A stretch of 57,267 nt of DNA from a virus: positions 1-57,267 of IMG/VR virus record IMGVR_UViG_3300043398_000440, one strand, 5' to 3'. Of the stretch, positions 31,276 to 39,470 are shown piece after piece. The notes under the pieces are model-generated. The model saw only the letters and a program-made list of their open reading frames with translations, did not search any database and was not told the DNA's origin. Each line of letters opens with the position of its first letter. Within the stretch, counting starts at the first letter, position 1. The translations under genes were made by a program, and so were the position numbers.

Positions 31276-33429
31276 TTACGTCAGTTGGGCGCGGCGCCAA
31301 CCACCGTTCATCCACGCATATAAATAATACGTACCTGTAGCCATTACTTGGCCACCGAAAGTGACGTTGCCGGAAGCGTTGTTTTCTACTAAAACGGTTT
31401 GGCCAGAGACTCCGTTTGAAGTAGTGATTGTATAGGTAGTACCTGTGCAAATTACACTTGGCGAATTAGCCGCCCACGTGTCGGCACCGCTGAACGAAAG
31501 CGCGTTGATATACGCGTTAGTTGCCATTATCAGGCGCCACTCACTGTTGAAAAACACATAGTGAGCCATGCCGTATTGACTTAACGTGACTTTGGCGATA
31601 CCGTTGATCAGGGACGGTGTAACTGTTGCTGCGGTGCTTGCAATGTTAAGAATGTACTTGTGTTGCTGTTCGACACCGTCAGCCAGTGTCATGGCCAAAG
31701 ACGCGCCATTCAGAATCGTGTAGGTTTTTACGACTGAAACGGCGCCGCTAGAAGTAAGTGTTTCCACGTCACCAGTCGTAGCGATGCAACGAGTGCCTTG
31801 AACCAACCGCCACTCACCGCTGAAAAATACATAGTGCGCGGCTCCATACTGCAGGAGCTTCACAACGTTGTTACCGGCTGCCGTGGCTGGGGTGACTGTG
31901 GCGGTTGTGGACGCAATGTTGACGACGTATTTCTGCTGGTGCTCGACACCGTCAGCCAGTGTCATGGCCAGCGTTGACCCGTTCAGGATCGTCATCGACT
32001 TCACTACTGAAATCGCGCCGCTGCTGGTGAGGGTTTCTACGGCCCCCGTGGTGGCGACACACCGCGTGCCTTGAATCAACCGCCACTCACCACTCATGAA
32101 CATGTAGTGCGCAGCGCCGTGTTGCAGTAGTTTGGCGACGTTATCACCAGCTGCTGTGGCGGGAGTGACTGTGGCAGTCGTCGCATTGATATTGACGATG
32201 TATTTGCGTTGACCTTCGACACCGTCAGCTAAGGTCATTGCCAACGTGGAGCCGTTCAGGATCGTAAAGTCTTTAACCACTGAAATCGCGCCATTGGAAG
32301 TCAGTGTTTCGCTCGCCGAACTCGCCACTGCACGAACAGCCAGCACCAGTCGCCATTCGCCGCTGAAAAACACGTAGTGCGCCATGCCGTGTTGGAACAG
32401 CTTCACCACGTTATCGCCAGACGCTGTGGCTGGTGTCACTGTGGCAGTCGTCGAGGCAATGTTGACGATGTATTTCCACTGCCCCTCGACACCGTCAGCC
32501 AATGTCATGGCCAGCGAGCTGCCGTTCAAAATCGTGTAGACTTTGATCGTAGATACCGCGCCGCTGCTGGTGAGGGTTTCACCAGACCCAGCATTAGCCG
32601 CGTGTGACCTGCGTCCAAGTGACAACCGCCACTCACCACTCATGTACACGTACGTGACCATACCGTGCTGATACAGGGTTGCTGTGTTGTCGCCCGCCGC
32701 AGTCGCCGGAGTGACTGTAGCATTGGTTGCGTTGATGTTGACGATGTACTTAACTTGGCCTTCGAAGCCGTTAGCCAACGTCATGGCCAGTGAGGAGCCG
32801 TTGAGAATTGTGAGCGTAGTAGTGAGTGCAACTGCGCCGCTGGAGGTCAGGGTTTCCGAGTATACGTCAGACAGCGCACCTGAGGCGGGCGATAACCGCC
32901 ATTCGCCGCTGATGAACGTGTACTCAGCCTGACCGTACTGATTGATTCTGGCAGTGTTGTACCCCGACGTAGTCGCTGGAGTGACTGTAGCCACGGTCGA
33001 GGCAATGTTGACGATCCACTTTTGCTGACCTTCGACGCCATCCGCCAAGGTCATGGCCAAGGATGAACCGTTCAAAATGGTCAGCGAGGTCGCGACCGAA
33101 ACCGCTCCGCTGGACGTCAGTGTTTCAGTCGACGTGAATCGCGCAACAGTTGGAAACTCGACGCGATTACCGGTATCGACTTTGACGATGTTCACGTCAG
33201 CCGAGCCAGCTGCGTTCAGCGCTCGCAGCGCCTCGTTGTTGGCCAGCCGGATTTTGGCACCAGTCACCGCATTGGTGGCCAGCGCGGCTGTCGCGATTGC
33301 CAACCCCTTGCCGCCACCCGTGTGGTCGTGCGCGCTAATTTTGAGGTCTTTAGTGGCTTCTGTTACGTCCCAGTCGGTATCACCTTTATCAGGTGACGTA
33401 AAATTTAAGCCGGATGTGTATGAGGGCAT
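31276..33429 (-). CDS. tail fibre built of six tandem modules
   Basis: The 717-aa protein has a roughly 100-residue N-terminal region with DHTGGGKG (common in phage fibres and appendage proteins). Six modules of about 91 residues follow, each beginning ETLTS(S/N)GA and containing TILNG(S/A)(S/T)LAMTLA and (S/N)SEWRL or SGEWRL. A divergent tip ends GGWRRAQLT. It probably forms trimeric appendages that bind the host. Module count could change by recombination between repeats. Confidence 0.75.
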   Translation of the reverse strand: MPSYTSGLNFTSPDKGDTDWDVTEATKDLKISAHDHTGGGKGLAIATAALATNAVTGAKIRLANNEALRALNAAGSADVNIVKVDTGNRVEFPTVARFTSTETLTSSGAVSVATSLTILNGSSLAMTLADGVEGQQKWIVNIASTVATVTPATTSGYNTARINQYGQAEYTFISGEWRLSPASGALSDVYSETLTSSGAVALTTTLTILNGSSLAMTLANGFEGQVKYIVNINATNATVTPATAAGDNTATLYQHGMVTYVYMSGEWRLSLGRRSHAANAGSGETLTSSGAVSTIKVYTILNGSSLAMTLADGVEGQWKYIVNIASTTATVTPATASGDNVVKLFQHGMAHYVFFSGEWRLVLAVRAVASSASETLTSNGAISVVKDFTILNGSTLAMTLADGVEGQRKYIVNINATTATVTPATAAGDNVAKLLQHGAAHYMFMSGEWRLIQGTRCVATTGAVETLTSSGAISVVKSMTILNGSTLAMTLADGVEHQQKYVVNIASTTATVTPATAAGNNVVKLLQYGAAHYVFFSGEWRLVQGTRCIATTGDVETLTSSGAVSVVKTYTILNGASLAMTLADGVEQQHKYILNIASTAATVTPSLINGIAKVTLSQYGMAHYVFFNSEWRLIMATNAYINALSFSGADTWAANSPSVICTGTTYTITTSNGVSGQTVLVENNASGNVTFGGQVMATGTYYLYAWMNGGWRRAQLT
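31486..33126 (-). repeat. six tandem ~273-bp coding repeats
   Basis: The six modules are similar but not identical at DNA level, with the conserved blocks TILNG, AMTLADGVE and GEWRL spaced regularly. The most similar neighbours are modules 4 and 5 (both with TRC.ATTG linkers), suggesting recent duplication. Confidence 0.85.
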
Positions 33430-33431
33430 GC

Positions 33432-34022
33432 CTAACCTTCGCTAAGGAACCGGTTGATCACCGAAATCGGTATCAGAATCCCGAACGTGACCTTTTGTGT
33501 TCCTACTGAATAGACGAAATAGCCACTAACAATGCCCACCAGCTTGCCGTGGTACACGCCAGGACCGCCGGAGTTTCCGCCCACCACGCGGCCGTCGAAC
33601 ATCATCACGCGGCACGGCGGCAGGCCGGTTTCTGCTAGTTGATCGTAGCTTGACACCAGGGCGCTGTTGGTTTTCAGCGACCTGCCGCCTGGGTAACCTT
33701 GTATAACGAACGGCTCGCCTTCCTCAGGATCGACATCCGACAACCCAATCGGCTGCACGCTCAAGCACTGATACACCAGCTCCAGCAACGCCAAATCGAC
33801 ATCTGCCTTGGTTTTGACCACCAGGGCGGGGGTCAGGGCATTGCCGCAGCGTACAAACGCAAGAGAACCTCGATCAGCCACTGCGTGGGCGGCGGTCAGT
33901 GCCCAGCTGGGCGCCAGCAGGGTTGCGGTTGCGATGACCCGCTCCTCGCGGTTGATGACGGGCAGCGTGTGGTTGGCCAGCGAAATGGCGAAGGATGCGA
34001 CCAAGGCGAGTAGTGTGGTCAT
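33432..34022 (-). CDS. exported trypsin-like serine protease
   Basis: The 196-aa protein starts MTTLLALVASFAISLANH, a signal-peptide-like sequence. It has LTAAHAV (catalytic His), VDLALLEL (Asp) and GNSGGPGVYHGKLVGIVSG (Ser and oxyanion hole), the order of chymotrypsin/Do-type proteases. No PDZ domain follows. Such exported proteases are unusual in podovirus structural blocks. It could mature virion proteins, act in the periplasm, or affect competing phages. It is three bases upstream of the fibre gene. Confidence 0.78.
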   Translation of the reverse strand: MTTLLALVASFAISLANHTLPVINREERVIATATLLAPSWALTAAHAVADRGSLAFVRCGNALTPALVVKTKADVDLALLELVYQCLSVQPIGLSDVDPEEGEPFVIQGYPGGRSLKTNSALVSSYDQLAETGLPPCRVMMFDGRVVGGNSGGPGVYHGKLVGIVSGYFVYSVGTQKVTFGILIPISVINRFLSEG

Positions 34023-34052
34023 GCGGTCCTTTTAGCGTACGCTAATTTGCGT

Positions 34053-34577
34053 CTAGTGCAACAAAATTCCGCTACAAAATACGTCTTGCGCTGCCGCTAG
34101 CCCGCCAAGCTCGTCGATCAGCTGCTGTGGGGGGCTCGGCGCGTGCGTGGCGTGGTTATACATGACTGAGTCTGGGTCTTTATTTTGCGCCAGTCCCGTC
34201 ATCCACCCGATGAAGCCGAGCCATACGCGGCCGATTTCGTCCGGGGTGGCGTTCTGGTAGTCGGGCGAAAACACCCAATCGTAGTGCGTCACCGTGGGTC
34301 GGCCAAACGCCAAGGCTGCCACAGGCATCTCGGCTACTGGGAGCCACAGCACGCGCACCTGACGCTCGTCGGCGCCGTAATTCACTGTGGTGCAGCCTAG
34401 TAGTTCATCTAATTGGGCGGTATAGCCACGCATTGCAGCTTCGCCTGGCTCATACACAGGGTTGACTAGTTGTACAGAAAGCGGAAACGTGAAATACTTC
34501 GCTGGCTGGGATTCGCCGCACCCACAGCAGCTAAACAACGCCGCCAACGCCGCCAACGCCAGCCACCGCGAGCGCAC
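34053..34577 (-). CDS. lipoprotein resembling a catalytically dead matrixin
   Basis: The 174-aa protein begins MRSRWLALAALAALFSCCGC, a signal peptide with a lipobox-like LFSC. Near the C-terminus, VWLGFIGWMTGLAQ then DPDSVMYN aligns with the matrixin zinc motif and Met-turn (HEIGHxLGLxH then DPDSVMYP). All three His and the Glu are replaced (G, F, W, Q). It may be a membrane-attached binding protein derived from a protease. A perfect dispersed motif (34116-34133) reads PPQQLID. Confidence 0.6.
   Translation of the reverse strand: MRSRWLALAALAALFSCCGCGESQPAKYFTFPLSVQLVNPVYEPGEAAMRGYTAQLDELLGCTTVNYGADERQVRVLWLPVAEMPVAALAFGRPTVTHYDWVFSPDYQNATPDEIGRVWLGFIGWMTGLAQNKDPDSVMYNHATHAPSPPQQLIDELGGLAAAQDVFCSGILLH
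34116..34133 (+). repeat. dispersed motif in the lipoprotein gene
   Basis: GATCAGCTGCTGTGGGGG, read on the minus strand as P-P-Q-Q-L-I-D, a different frame from the T-A-V-A copies. Confidence 0.7.
34519..34536 (+). repeat. dispersed motif near the lipoprotein start
   Basis: CACCCACAGCAGCTAAAC, opposite in orientation to the copy at 34116 in the same gene; it overlaps the lipobox codons. Confidence 0.7.
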
Positions 34578-34579
34578 GG

Positions 34580-35026
34580 CTAGCGCACTCGCCGGGCCGA
34601 AATACGCCCATAGGCAGCCGGCGCACCCACCGTAAAGGTTTCTGAAGCTACCAGGTAGTGGGTCGTTGTTGCGCTCAATGAGACGCGCACCGTAGGAATC
34701 GTAAGCGTTACATCGGCCGTTGCTGACGAAACTGTGGGAGTCTGAATACGTGTATCACCCAGCACAGTGCCCGTAAACGAGTTGTTGGTGGTGCCGATCG
34801 CAGCGTCAAAAAGCGTTCCAGTTGCCACACCTGTGCTGGCGCATACTGCGGACACATCCCAATCTCCAGCCGTGAGCGAGATAGATGTTACAGACAGAGG
34901 TGTCGCAGTTGTCAGGGCGGCTGCTGAGCCCTGCACAACCGAGGCGGTGATCAGCTCGCCAGGATCTCCCGCAGCAGCTGAATCATTAGTGGTGGAGACA
35001 GAGCATGCTCCGCGAGTTTTTGCCAT
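34580..35026 (-). CDS. virion protein with fibre-tip-like beta fold
   Basis: The 148-aa protein begins MAKTRGACSVSTTNDSAAAG. It is beta-rich with SISLTAGDWDVSAVC and ends APAAYGRISARRVR, like the tip of the protein at 6663-7238. Probably a decoration or receptor-binding component. The ATG at 35026 was chosen over an in-frame TTG at 35044. Confidence 0.55.
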   Translation of the reverse strand: MAKTRGACSVSTTNDSAAAGDPGELITASVVQGSAAALTTATPLSVTSISLTAGDWDVSAVCASTGVATGTLFDAAIGTTNNSFTGTVLGDTRIQTPTVSSATADVTLTIPTVRVSLSATTTHYLVASETFTVGAPAAYGRISARRVR

Positions 35027-35028
35027 GA

Positions 35029-35934
35029 TTAGGTCACCGTCCAAGTGCCGACAACGGACTCGGCCAGCCAGGTTGTTGCATCAACCGCCGTTAGCCAAAG
35101 CACGTTTCCAACCACTGCGCTTTCAGCGTATCCAGCTACTGCGCTGACGTTGCTGCCGACGCGAATTTCGTCACCCGCCGCCGCGAGTACCCGAAAATTT
35201 TGTGCTGTCATAACACCAAGTCCTACGCGTAGTCCCGCAACAGCAGTTACTAGCGAGACGATGACTTGTCCGGCGGCCCCAGAATTAGTAAACAGTGTTC
35301 CGGTATCGCCGGCTTGAATTGATGCACCGACGTATGTGTAATCGCCTGTTTTCGCGGCGACTGGTCGCTGCTGCCTGGTTGCCCCTAGGTATGCCGCAGA
35401 ACTACCAAAACCGAGTAGTGTATTGGTGCTCGCAGCCACGACCGTTACACAGTCAAAAGTTAGCGCATTAGCGGTATAAATTTCTCGATTGCCGGCGGTA
35501 GCACTGCCTCGCCACGGCAAGTCAGACACCATCTGCCAATTATCGGCGTAGCCCGTGGCGAAAATGGAATCCTGCATGGTAGCGCCCATGCACACAAACT
35601 GTATGGTTGCGCCGTTTCCAATGCCGATTTCGGTTACCAACGCCCCAGGATTCATTATGATACCGCCAATTGGTGGATAAACTTTGATCACTGCGCCGGC
35701 GGCATTTGTTGAGTTGTTGCGAACTCTCCACACCTCACCAGCCGGACGACCCGCCGGTAACCGCACACCCTGTCCAGTTGTTCCAGAAATTACGAACGTG
35801 TTAGGCCCTGGTAATTCAACCGCTGTGAGCTGAGTTGACCCAGCAGGTACACAAAACTGAATTCCTAGATTCGTCGGCTGCGTAGCCGATGGCCCTACAT
35901 CTGTAGGTCTTTGCGGTGAGCGTGCAAACGACAT
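35029..35934 (-). CDS. virion-region beta protein
   Basis: The 301-aa protein begins MSFARSPQRPTDVGPS. It is largely beta strands rich in Ala, Gly, Thr and Val (VRLPAGRPAGEVWRVRNNST). No family recognised. Position among small structural genes suggests a head or tail accessory protein. The upstream ATG at 35964 lies inside the preceding gene. Confidence 0.55.
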   Translation of the reverse strand: MSFARSPQRPTDVGPSATQPTNLGIQFCVPAGSTQLTAVELPGPNTFVISGTTGQGVRLPAGRPAGEVWRVRNNSTNAAGAVIKVYPPIGGIIMNPGALVTEIGIGNGATIQFVCMGATMQDSIFATGYADNWQMVSDLPWRGSATAGNREIYTANALTFDCVTVVAASTNTLLGFGSSAAYLGATRQQRPVAAKTGDYTYVGASIQAGDTGTLFTNSGAAGQVIVSLVTAVAGLRVGLGVMTAQNFRVLAAAGDEIRVGSNVSAVAGYAESAVVGNVLWLTAVDATTWLAESVVGTWTVT

Positions 35935-35936
35935 GA

Positions 35937-36353
35937 CTAGTAGTGTCCGCCAAAGCCCGCGCACATTAACCCAGCCGCTACTGTAGTTCCGATGGTCAGA
36001 TTGACTTTGTAGCCCGCAGGTAGTGCATAATTCAGCGCGATAAGGTTGTCGGCCAGCTCAGCCACTTCGCTCAGTGTGGTTGCGGCGATTGTGCGCTCAT
36101 GCACCAGCACGTTGTTTCCTGGCGTCGCATTGGTTGAGCCGTTGTTGATGAACACTCTGAGCACTGTGGCGATGTTCGAGCCGATTGCTCGAACTTTCAA
36201 AAAGTCTATTCGAGACCCGTTGGTGGCATCAGCCGTGAATACGGTAAGCACCGTGCCCGTACCGTCTTTTGCGGTATTCGCCGTGGCGAGCGCGGTTGCG
36301 CCCCATTGAACCGAAGGAGTGGCCGGAAAAATTGGAACTGTACTGGCTGCCAT
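35937..36353 (-). CDS. virion-region beta protein
   Basis: The 138-aa protein begins MAASTVPIFPATPSVQWGAT. It is beta-rich with FTADATNGSRIDFLKVRAIG and ends GLMCAGFGGHY. It resembles a class of small phage structural proteins of unknown exact role. It is three bases from its downstream neighbour. Confidence 0.6.
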   Translation of the reverse strand: MAASTVPIFPATPSVQWGATALATANTAKDGTGTVLTVFTADATNGSRIDFLKVRAIGSNIATVLRVFINNGSTNATPGNNVLVHERTIAATTLSEVAELADNLIALNYALPAGYKVNLTIGTTVAAGLMCAGFGGHY

Positions 36354-36359
36354 GATATT

Positions 36360-36617
36360 TTACAGCCCTCCGAAATAAGAATGCTGATACACAGTAAGAG
36401 CGGGAGTAATAACTGCGCGGTTAATGCTGGTCGCAGTTGCCACGCCAAGCGTAGGAGTTGTCATAGTTGGTGAGGTAAGCGTTGCGGTAACAATAGTGGG
36501 GCTTGTCGCTAGGACTAGCGCCCCCGTGCCTGTCTCATCCGAGATAGCCGCCGCCAGACTCGCTGAATCTGATAAAGCAGTACCGCCGGTGCTGCTGATT
36601 GCACCAAATCCAGCCAT
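36360..36617 (-). CDS. small fibre-like Ser/Thr-rich protein
   Basis: The 85-aa protein begins MAGFGAISSTGGTALSD. It has DETGTGALVLATSPTIVTAT, a stretch often seen in phage fibre shafts. It is probably a minor appendage protein; function unknown. Confidence 0.5.
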   Translation of the reverse strand: MAGFGAISSTGGTALSDSASLAAAISDETGTGALVLATSPTIVTATLTSPTMTTPTLGVATATSINRAVITPALTVYQHSYFGGL

Positions 36618-36620
36618 GTG

Positions 36621-37058
36621 TTAAGCCATTCCTTGCGTCGCGTAGATCGCAAGCGTTGTGGTGCCGACTGCGCCGGTCGTTTTTGCGAGTACGCGCACGA
36701 ATTTGTAGCAACACGGAACCGGAATCGCTAATTTGCCGGTTGCGGTCATCTGATAAACCGCAGTTGACATCGGATACGTGGCCACGGCCGACGCCACTGT
36801 TGGCGAGCCCTGGGCCGCCAAGTCGTACCAATCTCCGGAAGCTGGTACATCGTCGCCGCTTGGAGACGCCACTTGCACCTTGATTTCAACCGACGTGGCG
36901 GTATTCAGCGTCAAGTTGCACATCAGGATCAGCTGATTCCAATTCTGCATCCGCCATGCTGCAATTGTGGGAGTCGTGTCATACGTCCCGTTCACGATTT
37001 GCAGTGTGCTAGCGCGGAGTGTGACTCCGTCTCTTGAGACTTGCGGGTTATAGCTCAT
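36621..37058 (-). CDS. virion-region beta protein
   Basis: The 145-aa protein begins MSYNPQVSRDGVTLRASTLQ. It has VEIKVQVASPSGDDVPASG and CCYKFVRVLAKTTGAVG. It looks like a compact beta domain. Unknown; it lies in a run of small structural genes separated by three to six bases. Confidence 0.55.
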   Translation of the reverse strand: MSYNPQVSRDGVTLRASTLQIVNGTYDTTPTIAAWRMQNWNQLILMCNLTLNTATSVEIKVQVASPSGDDVPASGDWYDLAAQGSPTVASAVATYPMSTAVYQMTATGKLAIPVPCCYKFVRVLAKTTGAVGTTTLAIYATQGMA

Positions 37059-37061
37059 GCG

Positions 37062-37424
37062 TTAACCGATTTGGTCAGCAGTATCAGCGCCGTAGACCAT
37101 GACGTCGAGCAGGGTAGGATCGCGCACAGTACCCCCTTCGTCCACAGTCAGGAACGAGAGCACCCCAGTGGCCAGCACATTACCGTAAACAGTCGTGTAC
37201 AGCTTCAGTGTGGCGTGCATCGGCTGTGCAATTACGATTGGACGCCTGGTGTAAAGGTTGCCTAGCGTGAGGGACCAGTCGCCAGTACCCGTTTTCTTAC
37301 AGGTAGCACGATACGTGCCTTCGGTAAGTCCCGTAGTTGCGAACGAGCCAGTAATAGTCGCGGCCTCCATGCGAAACGCTTCAAGTCGCATGTTTTTCTG
37401 GGTGTTTAGAAACTCGAATTTCAT
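37062..37424 (-). CDS. virion-region beta protein
   Basis: The 120-aa protein begins MKFEFLNTQKNMRLEAF. It has GTYRATCKKTGTGDWSLTLG and ends YGADTADQIG. The ATG at 37424 was chosen; a longer form from TTG at 37505 would almost reach the previous gene and has no ribosome binding site. Probably a small head or tail component. Confidence 0.5.
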   Translation of the reverse strand: MKFEFLNTQKNMRLEAFRMEAATITGSFATTGLTEGTYRATCKKTGTGDWSLTLGNLYTRRPIVIAQPMHATLKLYTTVYGNVLATGVLSFLTVDEGGTVRDPTLLDVMVYGADTADQIG

Positions 37425-37511
37425 GAATTTGTCATCTCGGTATTTAGAAGAGAAAAGCCTGGCAAAGGCGGGGTCGGACCACCCATCGCCAGACTTAGAG
37501 GTCAAAACTGA

Positions 37512-38081
37512 TTACGCTTCAGACGCCCAGACGCCCTTGCCGCCGATGACCCACCAGCCAGTGGAGCCGTCGCTCACGAGCACCGCGTAGTCGCCTTTCT
37601 TCGCCGTCGCTTTGGTATTGATGATATCTTTGTCGGCAACTTCGCCGAAGCTGACGAGGTCGCCCGTTGCAGCGCCGTGAATACCGCCGTAGATTTTGTC
37701 CGAGCTGTGAGGACTGATGCTGACCTTGGCCGCACCGTCAGCGCCGGTGTTCTGCACCGTGATGCGCTTGCCGGCGTTTCCGGCGGCCGCATCAGGCAGC
37801 GTGATTACAGCGTTGTCAGTGGATGTCTGAATGACTGCATCGCCGTCGACGGCGGAGCCAACTGTGTACGCTGCACCACCAGCAACCAGCTTTTGCAAGC
37901 CTGTAATTCGGCCTGTAACGTCGAGTGAACTCGCCGCCGTCGCCGCTCCAGTAACGGCCAAAGTACTGGCCATTGTGACAGCGCCGGTAACCGCCATAGT
38001 GCCAGCGATGGGCAGCGAATCTGTTCCATCGAGAGCATTCGCCAATGTAAGAAGGTCTTTTGGACCTGCGTGAGTAGCCAT
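37512..38081 (-). CDS. putative capsid decoration protein
   Basis: The 189-aa protein begins MATHAGPKDLLTLANALDG. It has Ala/Thr-rich repeats (AVTGAVTMASTLAVTGAA) and a beta region with ITVQNTGADGAAKVSISPHS. Position directly after the major capsid gene suggests a decoration or fibre protein. Confidence 0.5.
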   Translation of the reverse strand: MATHAGPKDLLTLANALDGTDSLPIAGTMAVTGAVTMASTLAVTGAATAASSLDVTGRITGLQKLVAGGAAYTVGSAVDGDAVIQTSTDNAVITLPDAAAGNAGKRITVQNTGADGAAKVSISPHSSDKIYGGIHGAATGDLVSFGEVADKDIINTKATAKKGDYAVLVSDGSTGWWVIGGKGVWASEA

Positions 38082-38124
38082 GTGATTTATTTCCTTGTTA
38101 TTTGCTAATTAGAGTGAGGGATTG

Positions 38125-38142
38125 GGTTTAGCCGCTGTGGTG
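38125..38142 (+). repeat. dispersed motif, intergenic copy
   Basis: GGTTTAGCCGCTGTGGTG lies in the 69-base gap between the capsid stop and the next gene's start, followed by CGGGTTGG. Confidence 0.8.
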
Positions 38143-38150
38143 CGGGTTGG

Positions 38151-39377
38151 TTACGCCAAGCCGTACAGAACGCCTTGCGAAGCGGGGTGACAGAACAGCT
38201 CACCGTAGCAGATGTACCGTGCTTCGTACGCATCAGCAGAGGCCGAACGAAGCAGCACGGTGCCGTCCTCATCCGCCCACTTGGGCGCTTCGGCCGCGTA
38301 AAACACGATATTGTCCGTGTTCAGCGCGAAGAAGTGGTCGTCTGGGCACATGCGGTCAGCGACGATTGTCACCGGACCTGAGTTGGTGATCCACTCGATG
38401 CCTTCGAAGTTGAACGTGGCTTTATTGAAGATCGGATCGCGGTTGCTGACCGGGCAATACCGAATCTTGTCACCAAGCAAGTTTTGAATCTTGCGGTACT
38501 GTTTGTAGCTTGTAACCAGCAGGTCAGGCGACTCGCCAGACGCAAACTCGACGTCAGTCACCAGCTGGTTGATCAAGTCGGTTGTGATGCCGGCCGACGC
38601 CGCATCAATCTGCACCGACTGCCAACGAGACCCGACAGTCACGCCATACAGCGTACTGGAGGTGGCTTTACACGCGGCAAGAATCGACTGAATGTCGTTA
38701 TCCTTGCTGCCCTGCATATAGACTTTAGCCGAGGTAGCGAGACCGCCCGCAACCGCCGCCGCCAAAGTGGCCGACGTACCGACCAAGCTCACTTGGCGTG
38801 TGGAGTAGTTAACCGCAGTGATTTCGAGGACAGTTGTTTCGGTACCAACGTTGACTTTGTCTTTCAACTCGACGAAGCTGCGAACCCACGTGGTGGAAAG
38901 ACCGATAACCAAGTACGGAGATCCGGAAGTACCCGCACCGGTAACGACCGTGCTGTTGTCGCCTTCGAACAGTTTCCCGTTCTCGATAGCAAACAGCATA
39001 CGCGAGAGGTTGCGCATGAAGGACTCAACGCCCTTTTTAACCATGCGCTTGGTCGCTTGCTCGAACGCGTGTTCTACGCCGTTGCTGGCGATCATCGCCT
39101 CGCGGTCCAAGAGAATACGCGCATACAGCTTCTTGCGCGTCAACGAAGCGTTGACATCGCTAAAGATGTTAGTCTCAGGCAACGAGCCAGAACCCACCGA
39201 GCCGCTGAAGCCGAGAACAGCTTCCAAGCTCAGAGACTTGCCCTTGAACGAGGAATACTCTTTCTTGACCTTAGACCAGAGTGGGGTCGCGGTATTAAAG
39301 ACGGCGTAAGTACGTTTACCGTACAACACCTTAAAAAGTGTAGAGAGTGTAGATAGTGAGGCTGCTGCGTCTGCCAT
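38151..39377 (-). CDS. major capsid protein
   Basis: The 408-aa protein begins MADAAASLSTLSTLFKVLYG. It has RILLDREAMIASNG in the N-terminal helix region and a central SPDLLVTSYKQYRKIQNLLG segment. A typical phage capsid end follows (TIVADRMCPDDHFFALNTDN). It should adopt the HK97 fold. It follows the scaffold gene, as expected. AGGAC precedes the ATG. Confidence 0.85.
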   Translation of the reverse strand: MADAAASLSTLSTLFKVLYGKRTYAVFNTATPLWSKVKKEYSSFKGKSLSLEAVLGFSGSVGSGSLPETNIFSDVNASLTRKKLYARILLDREAMIASNGVEHAFEQATKRMVKKGVESFMRNLSRMLFAIENGKLFEGDNSTVVTGAGTSGSPYLVIGLSTTWVRSFVELKDKVNVGTETTVLEITAVNYSTRQVSLVGTSATLAAAVAGGLATSAKVYMQGSKDNDIQSILAACKATSSTLYGVTVGSRWQSVQIDAASAGITTDLINQLVTDVEFASGESPDLLVTSYKQYRKIQNLLGDKIRYCPVSNRDPIFNKATFNFEGIEWITNSGPVTIVADRMCPDDHFFALNTDNIVFYAAEAPKWADEDGTVLLRSASADAYEARYICYGELFCHPASQGVLYGLA

Positions 39378-39470
39378 GAATTATGGTCCTGTTGCGGCGC
39401 GCGCATGGGCACGCTCGCAGTGGTGCGTTCAGTTAATAAAACGAAAAACGATTTTGGTGTGGGAAGCGGG

